The translations under genes were made by a program, and so were the position numbers. Below the pieces are notes generated by a model, which saw nothing but the letters and a program-made list of their open reading frames with translations, had not been told where the DNA came from and did no database searches. 39,472 nucleotides of DNA from Synechococcales cyanobacterium M55_K2018_004. GTDB taxonomy: Bacteria > Cyanobacteriota > Cyanobacteriia > Elainellales > Elainellaceae. The DNA is taken from NCBI GenBank assembly GCA_015295905.1, contig DVEB01000176.1:1-39472 (forward strand). The letters are read 5' to 3'. Positions 7,415-17,515 of this stretch are shown in pieces; position 1 is the first letter of the stretch; the number at the start of each line of letters is the position of its first letter.

Positions 7415-9922
7415 TTAGTGCTGGTGCTTAACCTGCAGGAGGGCACGACGTGCAGCCTGATAGAGCGTGGGGACGGTGGTGCCGTCTTGAGGAGCCTGCG
7501 CGATACCAATGTTGAAGGTGAGCGGATGGAGCAGTTGCTGAGGAGGTGGCGCGGTTTGCAACTGCTGCTGCAGGTCATTGAGCCATGCGGCAGCCTGCCC
7601 AGAACCCACCCCGGGAAAAGCGATGACAAATTCTGCCCCGCCCCAACGGGCACCTAGGAGGGGGTGCGCTCTTGGTAGTGCAGACAGCGGTAGTTTTTCG
7701 GGGGAAGCAGAAGAGACGGGGCGGTTGGCAACTAGTGGCAAGGTTTGGCTGGAGAGCAGGGGTCGGAGTTGTTCTCCTAGGTAGGTGAGCAGGCGATCGC
7801 CCCCTTCGTAACCGGATTGGTCATTGACATCTTGGAGATGATCGACTTCCAGAATGGCCAGACAGAGGGGCATCTCTGGGGTGGTGTAAAGCGGCAACAG
7901 CAGTGAGAGGTCGTGGATAAACTTCTGGCGGTTGGGCAGCCCCGTCAGCAGGTCTAGGTCGGCCCGCTGGCGTTGCAGTCGCGATCGCTCTAGCCGGTTG
8001 AGCAGGCGTGTCACCAGTTCTGGCCCCACAATGGGTTTGCTGACAAAGTCATCTGCCCCTGCTTCAAACACGCGGTGCATTGTCTCCGCATCGGTGTAGG
8101 CCGTCAAAAACAGAACAGGCACACTGCCCCAAGTGGCATCGTTGCGCACCACCCGGCATAGCTCAATGCCGCTCACTTGGGGCATCTCTACATCCAAAAT
8201 CAGCAGGTCGGGGGCACTGGCCTCCAACACTTGCCAGAAGCGCAGCGGATCGGTCAGGGTCACCAAACTAATGCCCCAGGGTTCCAGCAGGGTCCGCAGT
8301 TGAGTCAAGACCTGGGGGTCATCGTCTACTGCCAGCACTCGTGCCTCGCCCCGGTGCGATCGCTCCAACACTTGCATGGCAACTTCCAGGACTTGCGCCG
8401 GGGCAATAGGCTTCTGCAAAAACGCCTGCCCACCCAACCGCACCACCTGGAGGCGATCGCTCAAGCTATCGCGGCTGTCTAGCACAACGGTGGGAACCGC
8501 AGGCTGACAGCGGTTTAGCGCTTGCAGCAGGTGCAGGAGCTGGGGCGAGAGGGCGGTAGAACCAGCGGCGGGAGACAGGTCGAGCACCACCAGATCGGCA
8601 TGACAAAAGGTGGGTGGGAGTGTCCCACGACTCGCGGCAACGCTGGGTTGAGACGGGTCGGCCTCAGGGGGGGCGGCGATCGCCACTCGCATCCCCCAGG
8701 CTTCGGCTTCTGCCTGGAGGCCAGCCAGAAGTTGCTGGTCAGAACTAACCAGCAGCAGCAAGGGTTGGGGGTTGAGAGCAAGCAGGTCGGGAATTTGCGC
8801 CGATTGGGTTTGCTGCATGAGTTGACGCAGGGCGATCGCCATCTGTTCAAGGCGCTGTCCCTGGGCGATCGTCAACGGCTCTGCCGACTGCAGCAGTTGT
8901 TCGACGTCGCGGGCCAGTTGGGTGCCCTCTGCCAACCCAAACATCCCTAGGGAGCCGGCCAGACGGTGGGCTTCGCGCCTAGCCTGCTGCTGTTGTTCTG
9001 GCGAGAGCCGCTGCTGTTTGATCTGATCGGCAGCCTCGGCAATCTGATCAACCCGCTGCAAAAATTTTTCCCGAATACGTTGCCAAACCTGGGTGACGAC
9101 TGTGAGGGTGTGTTGCTCTGCCTCTGAACGAGTGGAGCCGGGACCAGCCCTGGCCTGATCCCGCCCCACTGGGCTGGTGGTGGCGATCGCCCCGCTAGTT
9201 GATTTCTTCGGGCGTTGCGGCGATGTAGGCGTGGCTTTGTCGGCCTGCGGCAGTGGTCGCAAGCGGTAACCCAGTCCGTAGACCGTTTCGATTGGGTCAT
9301 TGGGGAGTCCTGCTGCCCGCAGTTTTTGGCGTAAGCCCTTGATGTGAGAGCGCACTGTCTCTTCCGTAGGGGGTTCTTCAAACGACCATAGGTGGTCAAT
9401 AATGGCACTACAACTGAAGACCCGCTGGTTGTTGCGCAAAAATAACTCCAGCAAGTTGTATTCCTTGCGGGTCAGGCTGAGGGGCCGCTCATCGTAGGCT
9501 ACCTCACAGGTGCTGGGGTCGAGGCTCAAATGATCCCAGGTGAGGATTGGGGTGAGATTGGCACTGCTCCGCCGCAGCAATGCCCGAATGCGAGCCAGCA
9601 ACTCTGGTACATCGACTGGCTTAATCATATAGTCATCCGCTCCGGCATCCAGCCCCAACACCTTCTGGGTGCTCTGGTCCATGCCAGTGAGCAACAGAAT
9701 GGGAGTGTGGATGTGGTGCGATCGCAACCGCCGACACAGGGCCAGTCCATCGAGCCGGGGCAAATCCACGTCCATCAAGATCAGGTCGTAGGGAGTAGAT
9801 TCGGCCAGCAACCAGCCTTCTTCACCATCCCTGGCAATATCCACGACATACCGATTTTCCGTCAGGGTGCTGGCTAATCCCTGCGCGAGCAGCTCATCAT
9901 CTTCAACCAACAGAATCCGCAT
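7415..9922 (-). CDS. Multidomain regulator: REC-wHTH-Hpt-REC-REC-GGDEF(degenerate)
   Basis: This 835-residue cytoplasmic protein starts as an OmpR-type response regulator. REC1 has Asp51 and Lys101, and the winged-helix DNA-binding domain (about 125-224) ends ETVYGLGYRLRP. A linker follows, then an Hpt domain (270-372) with His319 in REAHRLAGSLGMFG. REC2 (385-520) is divergent, with Asp448 and Lys504; REC3 (527-645) is canonical, with Asp577 and Lys629. The last domain is GGDEF-type (652-835; DLLTGLPNR at its start) but reads RWGGAEF at 759-765, so cyclase activity is doubtful. It is probably a DNA-binding hub of a phosphorelay with the kinase gene that follows. Such long fusions occur in cyanobacteria. 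Confidence 0.92.
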   Translation of the reverse strand: MRILLVEDDELLAQGLASTLTENRYVVDIARDGEEGWLLAESTPYDLILMDVDLPRLDGLALCRRLRSHHIHTPILLLTGMDQSTQKVLGLDAGADDYMIKPVDVPELLARIRALLRRSSANLTPILTWDHLSLDPSTCEVAYDERPLSLTRKEYNLLELFLRNNQRVFSCSAIIDHLWSFEEPPTEETVRSHIKGLRQKLRAAGLPNDPIETVYGLGYRLRPLPQADKATPTSPQRPKKSTSGAIATTSPVGRDQARAGPGSTRSEAEQHTLTVVTQVWQRIREKFLQRVDQIAEAADQIKQQRLSPEQQQQARREAHRLAGSLGMFGLAEGTQLARDVEQLLQSAEPLTIAQGQRLEQMAIALRQLMQQTQSAQIPDLLALNPQPLLLLVSSDQQLLAGLQAEAEAWGMRVAIAAPPEADPSQPSVAASRGTLPPTFCHADLVVLDLSPAAGSTALSPQLLHLLQALNRCQPAVPTVVLDSRDSLSDRLQVVRLGGQAFLQKPIAPAQVLEVAMQVLERSHRGEARVLAVDDDPQVLTQLRTLLEPWGISLVTLTDPLRFWQVLEASAPDLLILDVEMPQVSGIELCRVVRNDATWGSVPVLFLTAYTDAETMHRVFEAGADDFVSKPIVGPELVTRLLNRLERSRLQRQRADLDLLTGLPNRQKFIHDLSLLLPLYTTPEMPLCLAILEVDHLQDVNDQSGYEGGDRLLTYLGEQLRPLLSSQTLPLVANRPVSSASPEKLPLSALPRAHPLLGARWGGAEFVIAFPGVGSGQAAAWLNDLQQQLQTAPPPQQLLHPLTFNIGIAQAPQDGTTVPTLYQAARRALLQVKHQH

Positions 9923-10207
9923 GCTATCGACACTTCACGCAGATTGGTAAGACTACGCAAGCGGTCGGACAATGCCATGAGCAACCGACGAACTCTGCTG
10001 CATTTTAGGGCTTTTTGGCGGAGCTTGATAAGGAACGTAACGTTTCATAAGAATTTTGTGACGAAAGATGAAATCAAGCCCTGCGGCAGCGCCACCCCAG
10101 CGATAGAAGCCAGTTTGCCGTCAAAAATTGGGAGCAAGGCAGGATAATGCTGGTGGAGTGGTCCTTCAGTGCTCTAGCAGTCAATCCATCCTCATCCATT
10201 CTCACTC

Positions 10208-11515
10208 ATGGTTATGATGATTCGTCGGCTTTTAGGCGATCGCCCCTGGCATTCCCCGCTAGATTGGGGAGTGGGCAGAATGGTCGCCGCCCTCGCTCTG
10301 ATTGCTCTCCTCTTGAGCGGTGGCTTGCTGAGCGGTTGTTCTTTGCCGCAAGTCAGCGCTGAGGACCGGCTGTTTCTCAAGTTGTCCGTTGACTTCTTGG
10401 GGGCTGCTGAATTGCCCAAAACCCCGATTGAGGGGGTGCCCGTTGGTGGCCTTTCGGGACTTGTGTATGACCGAGTGAGCGATCGCTTTTATGCCATCTC
10501 AGACGACCGCAGTCGCAATGGCCCTGCCCGCTTTTACACACTGAAGCTGAACCTCGATACTAGCGATGCCAGCACGCCCAAGATCAGCAGCCTAGATGTT
10601 GAACGAGTGACGCCACTCAAAGCACCGGATGGCCAGCCCTATCCGCCCGACAGCCTAGACCCAGAGGGCATCGCCCTGTCTCCCCGGCAGACCCTCTACA
10701 TTGCCAGTGAGGGCATTGCCCGTCAGGGGGTCGCCCCCTTTATCGACGAGTTTGCCTTGGAGAGTGGACGGTGGGTGTCGCGGCTACCCATTCCCGATCG
10801 CTTCCTCCCCAAGACCGTCAACGATCAACCCCAGGGCGTGCAGGACAATCTGGGCTTTGAAGCCCTCACCCTCAACCTGCCCGGTTTCAACCCTAGTCCC
10901 GGTTTCCTGGAACCCTTTCGCCTCTTTGCAGCCACCGAAGCGCCGCTGTGGCAAGACCTCCCCCCAACCCCGCCCCCGTCGAGTTCTGCGATCCGTTCGG
11001 GAGCGATCGCGAGTCCCCCAGCAACCTCCGCTGAGACTTTAGTCACTACACCTGCTCCCATTCCAGTCCGGCTGCTGCACTATTTAATTGGCGAAGACCT
11101 ACCCAGCCTCATCGCAGAACACCTGTACGTCCTGGAACCGGCACCCGTGGGGGCGCTCTCCCACGGACTGAGCGATATTCTTGTCCTCAGTCAGGCAGGG
11201 CACTTTCTCAGCCTAGAACGCTCCTTCGGGCTAGAGGGCACTCGCGTCCAACTCTTTCAGTTTGTCATCAGTAACGCCACCGACACCTCAGGCTACCCTG
11301 CCCTGAGGGGCGATCTAGCAGGGATTCAACCCGTTCGCAAACGATTGCTGCTCGACCTGAACACCCTCGACATTCCCCTCGATAACCTGGAGGGACTCTC
11401 CCTTGGCCCCCGCCTGCCCGATGGCTCCCAAACTCTCCTCATTCTGAGCGACGACAATTTTAGTGATGTCCAGAAAAACCAGGTCTTGCTGTTTCGGCTG
11501 CGAGGAATGCAATAG
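10208..11515 (+). CDS. Phytase-like esterase-domain lipoprotein (PF13449 type)
   Basis: The 435-residue product begins with a basic region, a hydrophobic stretch (about 25-42) and the lipobox LLSGC with Cys44, so a lipid-anchored envelope protein is likely. The rest resembles the esterase-like phytase family of beta-propeller proteins: GGLSGLVYD and AISDDRS near the start, LDPEGIAL in the middle, and NLEGLSLGPRLPDGSQTLLILSDDN at the end in two short blocks. Members are thought to hydrolyse phosphoesters, but substrates are rarely known. A Pro/Ser-rich insert lies near residues 255-285. It is convergent with the REC-GGDEF-EAL gene, and no partner is evident. Confidence 0.8.
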   Translation: MVMMIRRLLGDRPWHSPLDWGVGRMVAALALIALLLSGGLLSGCSLPQVSAEDRLFLKLSVDFLGAAELPKTPIEGVPVGGLSGLVYDRVSDRFYAISDDRSRNGPARFYTLKLNLDTSDASTPKISSLDVERVTPLKAPDGQPYPPDSLDPEGIALSPRQTLYIASEGIARQGVAPFIDEFALESGRWVSRLPIPDRFLPKTVNDQPQGVQDNLGFEALTLNLPGFNPSPGFLEPFRLFAATEAPLWQDLPPTPPPSSSAIRSGAIASPPATSAETLVTTPAPIPVRLLHYLIGEDLPSLIAEHLYVLEPAPVGALSHGLSDILVLSQAGHFLSLERSFGLEGTRVQLFQFVISNATDTSGYPALRGDLAGIQPVRKRLLLDLNTLDIPLDNLEGLSLGPRLPDGSQTLLILSDDNFSDVQKNQVLLFRLRGMQ

Positions 11516-11525
11516 ATCGCTCGTA

Positions 11526-11565
11526 TGGGGCACATCCCCCACTCGCTGTAACCAGCGCTGCCCCA
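11526..11565. terminator. Possible shared terminator between convergent genes
   Basis: TGGGGCA (11526-11532) pairs with TGCCCCA (11559-11565) in the 51-bp gap between the phytase-like gene and the REC-GGDEF-EAL gene. Inside, CGCTG/CAGCG (near 11544-11559) can pair too. There is no T-run, so confidence is low. Confidence 0.35.
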
Positions 11566-11566
11566 G

Positions 11567-13276
11567 CTACAGCATGGCCTCAATCTGTTCTGCACTCACT
11601 GGCGGGCTGAAATAGTAGCCGCGCACTGCATAACAACCGAGCTGCTTCAAAACTAGCAGTTGCTGTTCCGTCTCTACGCCTTCTGCAATCACTTTTAGGG
11701 ATAGGTTCTGCGCCATTGCCAAAATCGCTCGCACAATTGCCGTCATTTCTGAGTTTGTGGCGATCTCTTTAAGAAACGCCCGGTCGATTTTCAGCCCATC
11801 TAGGGGGAATCGTTTCAGAGAGGCAATACAGGAAAAGCCTGTGCCAAAGTCATCCAAAAATAGCTTTACACCTAGCTGGTTGAGCTGTTCCAGGGTTTTC
11901 AGGCTGAGGTTGCCGTTTTCCATCAAGGTCGTCTCGCTCAGATCCAGGGTGAGCAGACGGGGGGACAGTCCAGTTTCGCGTAGGATGGCCGTCATGTCGG
12001 CGATCGCAGCAGGAGGCGCATTGTTCCTGCCGAAGCCTGGTCGTCGGAAGTAGCTGCCACTCAAATTCACCGAAACCTCGATGGAGGGAGAGCGCCGAGA
12101 TTGCCATCGGCTGGCATCTGTGCAGGCTGTCCTTAACACCCAATTGCTCAGCGGAATTAAACTCTGTTGGGCCTCGGCGATCGCCAAAAACTCGTTTGGG
12201 TAAAGAATACCCCGCTCCGGATGCCGCCATCGTAGGAGGGCTTCGACCCCAATCATGCGCCCAGAGGTCAAGCGGATTTGGGGCTGGTATTCCAGGAAAA
12301 ACTCATGGCGCTCTAGGGCGGCCCTAATCTCTAGGGACGTCTGGGCAGTTGCCTGTTCGGCTGCGTAAACACCGAGGGACAGCATCGTTGCCTGCTTGGC
12401 CCGATTCATCCAAACTTCAGCCCGCTGCATCAGTTCCTGTGCAGTGCTGCCGTGGTTTGGATACATGGCCAAACCCACGTAGAGATTCGCTTGGATTTGC
12501 TGTCCATCGATGGCATAGGGCTGCAAAAGCGTGTCTCGGATATGCTGGGTTAGGGTGTCTGGCTGGTCTGATGGGGCCAGACTGTCAAACACCAGGCCAA
12601 ACTCTCTGGAACTGATCTGCGCCACCGGATGGGCGCGCTTGAAGGACTGAGCTAGGCGGTTAGTCGCAGCTTGTAGCAAAGCGTCAGGCGGTACAGACAG
12701 GCATGTTCCATCTGCACAGGATGCTCCAAATCCCAGCATGAGCACTGCAACGCTCCGCTGAGTTTGCTTCGCTCTCTCTAAGGCACGCTGCAACCAGTGA
12801 TGCAGTTGCAGGCGATTGGGCAAATTGCTCTGAGACGCCAGATAAGGCAGCAGAGACAGGCTGTCTGTAACTCGCTTAAGTTCTGTGAGGTAGGGCTGGG
12901 TGACGGCGGCCTTCTTTTTCAAGCGAGCAGCGATCGCTCCCAGTAATTCATCGCGTGTAAACGGTTTCGAGAGATAATCATCCGCCCCTAACTCCATCCC
13001 CAGGCGCTGTTCTGATCGCTCTGACTTGGCTGTCAGGAAAATAAACGGAATGCTGCTCATCTGAGGAGTCTGCCTTAGATGCTCCAGCACCTCGTAACCA
13101 TCCATCTCTGGCATCATAATGTCGCACAGGATGAGGTCAGGTTCTTCTGTTTGAGCGAGTTCTAAACCACTATGCCCCTCCCGTGCTAACAATACCTCGT
13201 ACTTTTCAGCTTGCAACAATCTAACGATAAGGGTGCCAATGGTCAGGTCATCTTCAATGACAAGAATCTTGCTCAC
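11567..13276 (-). CDS. Response regulator with degenerate GGDEF and EAL domain
   Basis: The predicted role is a receiver-controlled c-di-GMP phosphodiesterase. REC (1-120) is intact, with Asp52 and Lys104. The GGDEF-type middle domain (about 140-305) has SSREF (222-226) instead of GGDEF and probably lacks cyclase activity. The EAL domain (315-569) keeps Glu345 (EALLRWRHPE), Asn404, Glu448, the DD pair 475-476 (LDDFGTG), Lys496, Glu532 and Glu535 (AEGVET). Arg552 sits where QGY usually has Gln (here RGYYF). A 12-residue insert follows SVNLSGSYF. I chose the GTG at 13276 (MSKILVIEDD); TTG starts up to 13300 are possible. A tandem 15-bp repeat lies 51-80 bp upstream. Confidence 0.9.
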   Translation of the reverse strand: MSKILVIEDDLTIGTLIVRLLQAEKYEVLLAREGHSGLELAQTEEPDLILCDIMMPEMDGYEVLEHLRQTPQMSSIPFIFLTAKSERSEQRLGMELGADDYLSKPFTRDELLGAIAARLKKKAAVTQPYLTELKRVTDSLSLLPYLASQSNLPNRLQLHHWLQRALERAKQTQRSVAVLMLGFGASCADGTCLSVPPDALLQAATNRLAQSFKRAHPVAQISSREFGLVFDSLAPSDQPDTLTQHIRDTLLQPYAIDGQQIQANLYVGLAMYPNHGSTAQELMQRAEVWMNRAKQATMLSLGVYAAEQATAQTSLEIRAALERHEFFLEYQPQIRLTSGRMIGVEALLRWRHPERGILYPNEFLAIAEAQQSLIPLSNWVLRTACTDASRWQSRRSPSIEVSVNLSGSYFRRPGFGRNNAPPAAIADMTAILRETGLSPRLLTLDLSETTLMENGNLSLKTLEQLNQLGVKLFLDDFGTGFSCIASLKRFPLDGLKIDRAFLKEIATNSEMTAIVRAILAMAQNLSLKVIAEGVETEQQLLVLKQLGCYAVRGYYFSPPVSAEQIEAML

Positions 13277-13326
13277 GGTTGGGTATGTACTCAAGAGCAA
13301 CCCTAGGATGCCCAGGGAATTCGCCT

Positions 13327-13356
13327 AGTTATCAGCAATCCAGTTATTAGCAATCC
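13327..13356. promoter_or_regulatory. Tandem 15-bp direct repeat upstream of the REC-EAL gene
   Basis: AGTTATCAGCAATCC (13327-13341) is followed directly by AGTTATTAGCAATCC (13342-13356), with one mismatch. It lies between two minus-strand genes, just after the stop of the 169-aa hypothetical and before the REC-EAL start. It could be an operator; it could also be a random duplication. Confidence 0.4.
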
Positions 13357-13366
13357 AGACTTGCCC

Positions 13367-13876
13367 TCACTCAGCTTTGTCTGATTTGCGTTTGGGAGTC
13401 TCTGTTTCGGAGCGCAGGGCTTGGTCAAGCACAGTGCGGGCATGCTCAGCCTGAGCGCGGGCCTCGCGATAGCGCAGGTTGGCTTGGGCATAGGCCTTGA
13501 GCACCTTAAAGCCTTCTTTGAGATCGGAGATCTCTGCCTCACTCACATCCTCATCCGTAAACAGTTTGTCAATTTGGGCCCGAATTTTCAGCGCGTCTAC
13601 CCGTGATGCCTGCACCTTGAGTTTCAGGGTCGCTAGGTTGCTGAGGACTTGCACTGCTTGGGTAATGGCATCTTCTTCTTCAGGATTAACCAAATCAAGC
13701 TCCTTTACTTCAATAAACTGGTGCGGGCCAAATCCCTCAGACAGATCGGTGGGCAGCTTGCCCGCTTCCATCAATTCGATCAACTGGTCCATCGCCTTCT
13801 CACGGGCTTTGGCCGAATCTTTACCGGGAACTGTAAGTTTGACTTCTGGGCTTTGGGCAAGGGTGTACTGAACCAT
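13367..13876 (-). CDS. Hypothetical protein, 169 aa, charged and helical
   Basis: I cannot name this family. The protein is soluble, with no signal or membrane segment. The N-terminal half is a short beta/alpha region (SPEVKLTVPGKDSAKAREKA, then a GFGPHQFIEV turn), and the C-terminal half (about 75-160) is a long, charged, coiled-coil-like helix rich in Ala, Glu, Lys and Arg. The start at 13876 (MVQYTLAQ) is preferred to 13888. An AGGAG at about 13913-13917 lies too far upstream for ideal use. Its stop lies about 90 bp before the REC-EAL start on the same strand, so the pair could be co-transcribed. Confidence 0.6.
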   Translation of the reverse strand: MVQYTLAQSPEVKLTVPGKDSAKAREKAMDQLIELMEAGKLPTDLSEGFGPHQFIEVKELDLVNPEEEDAITQAVQVLSNLATLKLKVQASRVDALKIRAQIDKLFTDEDVSEAEISDLKEGFKVLKAYAQANLRYREARAQAEHARTVLDQALRSETETPKRKSDKAE

Positions 13877-13953
13877 AGGATCAATCAATTTAGTTCATTT
13901 GTACTAATTTTAGCTCCTCTTCCTGATGGAAGTTGCGGCGTTCCTGTGCTTGA

Positions 13954-15219
<1,266 letters not shown>

Positions 15220-15430
15220 TTTTGCGAGGCGGAATTGATCGACTACATTTATCGACTACAATGAGGCTGAAAACGTGTCTTTGTTCAAGGTATACTGCGT
15301 CAGTCCATACTCTTCAAGCTTGGAGTCTCCCCTGGAGTGGGCTGAATCAATCAGTACGACAAGCAACGCCTATGACAGGGTGGTTTAGACCTGCTTTAGG
15401 CGAGTGACCCCTTTGTCATTCTGATTGTCT

Positions 15431-15504
15431 GGGGCTGTAGCTCAGTCGGATAGAGCGAGCGCCTCCTAAGCGCTAGGCCGCGCGTTCGAATCGCGCCAGT
15501 CCCG
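15431..15504 (+). tRNA. trnR-CCU: tRNA-Arg (anticodon CCT)
   Basis: A full cloverleaf can be folded by eye: acceptor GGGGCTG / CAGTCCC (one G-T pair), D-arm GCTC/GAGC, anticodon stem AGCGC/GCGCT with loop CTCCTAA (anticodon CCT), and T-arm GCGCG-TTCGAAT-CGCGC. The discriminator is G and no CCA is encoded. It should read AGG codons. Confidence 0.95.
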
Positions 15505-15576
15505 TTTGTTGCAAGCCTGATAGAGGGGTGAGCCCCACTCCAGACGACGGGCTTGAGCACCTGAAAGGTTCAGGGT

Positions 15577-15640
15577 TGCACCACAGAGGCACAGAGGGCA
15601 CAGAGCCAGTTCTCTGTGTTCTCTGTGCCTCTGTGGTGCA
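15577..15640. repeat. Long hairpin of the CCACAGAGGCACAGAG repeat type
   Basis: The arms TGCACCACAGAGGCACAGAG (from 15577) and its complement (to 15640) pair over 20 bp. Two G-T positions and seven more pairs (CACAGAG/CTCTGTG) follow around a CCAGTT loop. Repeats with this wording are found scattered in many cyanobacterial genomes. It lies between the tRNA (plus) and the end of the kinase gene (minus) and could serve as a shared terminator. Confidence 0.75.
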
Positions 15641-15685
15641 GCTTCAGGCCATGGAGTCCCGATTTCTCAGCGACAATGAGCGTTT

Positions 15686-17437
15686 TTATGGCTTAATTAA
15701 GTGCCGCTGGGTTTCCCGATAATCGTTGATTAACCGAATCCGCTGCACAACGGAGTAGGACACTAACGCAACTAGGGGAAGACTGCCCCCCAAGAGCGGC
15801 AGCAGCACCCATAGGTTGAGGATGCCAAAGGTTAAACCAATCCCTAGACTGCTCGCTGTTACTAGGGTGAGGAAGGACACTGTGCTGGCAACGGGTGACG
15901 CCACATGCCTACGGAGCATGGCTTCGATTGCTACTCCAGTTGCCACCCCTGCCAGCGTTCCTGGAATGAGGCCAAGGAATGCCCCCATCATGGTGCTGCC
16001 AAAGGCATTAAATAACTGCCCTGTGCTGGTCATCAACAAGGCCAAGGCCCCCAGAGAAAAACCAGCAATAATACTGGGTTTGGTGCCTTCTGAAGCTTCT
16101 ATTGCTTCTAGGATGACGGCAGCAAGGATGAACCCAATCGCGGCTCCGGCGATCGCTCCACAGGTCAATGCCAGCGACGACTCTGCCCCAAATGCCACTA
16201 ACAATTGGGCAAAGCCAAAGGCGATCAAGCCGAGGAAGCCAAACAGCAACAAAAGCGGCCCAGTGGGCAAGGACTGGCTTTTCTGCGAAGCCGATGGTGC
16301 GGTTTGCACCTGCAGGTCAACGGTGTAGGTCTGTACTGCGGTGTTGGTGTGCAGTCGCAGTTGTCGCCGAAACAGACGACCATGACAGAGCTGGCGGGTA
16401 TCTACCGTGACCTGACAGGTGGGTTGGTTATCCGCAAAGGCGGGAGGATAGACCTCGATCCAGGCATGAAAGGAAGCGTCTGGCGGATCGCTGGGATGAG
16501 GCACCACTTCCCACTCTCCCCGCAGCAGCGTATCGGGGATAGGGTTGCGAATGGTGATGGCTTGGGTTAGCCTTTGGCGCGAGCGTTTGGCCACAAAGAC
16601 CAGTTCGGTCTGGCTGAATTTGGCATCGGGGGCGTAAAACTTGTCCTGGGGCATGGCTTCCAGGGCGGCGATCGCGTTGGGAAAGCGATTTTTGAGGCGT
16701 GGCTCGACCATCCGCTCCAGCCAGTGAATCCAGTGGGGGCTGATTTTCGGCAGCACTTCTTTGAAGTTGACCTTGTAGGTAATATCAACCAGATTGCCGA
16801 CATCAACCGATTTTGTGCCAGTCAGTAAACAGATCAGCGTCATCCCCAGTCCGTAGAGGTCCGACGCTTCAGTGAGTTGACGGTTAAATAATTGCTCCGG
16901 TGGCATAAAACCGAGCGTCCCCTTGACGACGCTACTCATGCCAATTTCTCCCTCTCCCACGCGGGCAAACCCAAAATCAACCAGGTATACGTTGAGTCGG
17001 TCATCCACCAAAATATTGTCGGGCTTGAGGTCGCGGTGAATGATAGGCGGCACTCGGTTTTGCAGGTAGACCAGGATCTGGAGGACGGCGATCGCAATCT
17101 GTCGAATTTCTTCTAGGTCAAAGGTTGAGAAGGCCCCCAAAGACTGAGCTGCCTTATACTCCTGCACCATGCAGAAGCCATCTCGCGTCTGAAAGGAATT
17201 GAGATATCGGGGAATGCCGGGATGGTTTAGCCCGCGTAGGACGTCAATTTCTCGCTTGTAGGAATCGTACTCGGCCCAAGTAGACCCGCTCTTGGCAAAC
17301 TGAAACTCCTTGATGACCACCTTTTCCCGTGATTCTAGTTCCGTTGCGAGATACGTCACCCGCCCACCCGAACGGTTGGCGCCGAGTTCCTGAGTAACTC
17401 GGTAGCCGTGTCTAGAAAAGTCTGGAAATTGGCTCAT
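15686..17437 (-). CDS. Membrane-anchored Ser/Thr protein kinase
   Basis: This eukaryotic-type kinase has 583 residues from the ATG at 17437. The kinase domain (about 10-265) has a Gly-rich loop (GANRSGGRV), Lys43 in VVIKEF, Glu63, the catalytic HRDLKPDN with Asp136, and DFG with Asp154, so activity is expected. A beta-rich middle part (about 280-380) with no recognised name follows. The C-terminus (from about 394) has roughly six hydrophobic segments, Gly/Ala rich, followed by a short basic tail. The catalytic domain would face the cytoplasm. The longer open frame to 17500 is rejected because MSQFPDFSRHGYRV is a typical kinase start. The Wzc-like gene ends 78 bp upstream of it on the same strand, so polysaccharide-linked control is possible but unproven. 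Confidence 0.9.
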   Translation of the reverse strand: MSQFPDFSRHGYRVTQELGANRSGGRVTYLATELESREKVVIKEFQFAKSGSTWAEYDSYKREIDVLRGLNHPGIPRYLNSFQTRDGFCMVQEYKAAQSLGAFSTFDLEEIRQIAIAVLQILVYLQNRVPPIIHRDLKPDNILVDDRLNVYLVDFGFARVGEGEIGMSSVVKGTLGFMPPEQLFNRQLTEASDLYGLGMTLICLLTGTKSVDVGNLVDITYKVNFKEVLPKISPHWIHWLERMVEPRLKNRFPNAIAALEAMPQDKFYAPDAKFSQTELVFVAKRSRQRLTQAITIRNPIPDTLLRGEWEVVPHPSDPPDASFHAWIEVYPPAFADNQPTCQVTVDTRQLCHGRLFRRQLRLHTNTAVQTYTVDLQVQTAPSASQKSQSLPTGPLLLLFGFLGLIAFGFAQLLVAFGAESSLALTCGAIAGAAIGFILAAVILEAIEASEGTKPSIIAGFSLGALALLMTSTGQLFNAFGSTMMGAFLGLIPGTLAGVATGVAIEAMLRRHVASPVASTVSFLTLVTASSLGIGLTFGILNLWVLLPLLGGSLPLVALVSYSVVQRIRLINDYRETQRHLIKP

Positions 17438-17515
17438 ACAGCTTGAGTGGGAGCAAGATACTCGGCGATCGCAAATGCTCTCGAACCGCAAATGAATCAA
17501 CAGAATGAAAAACAG

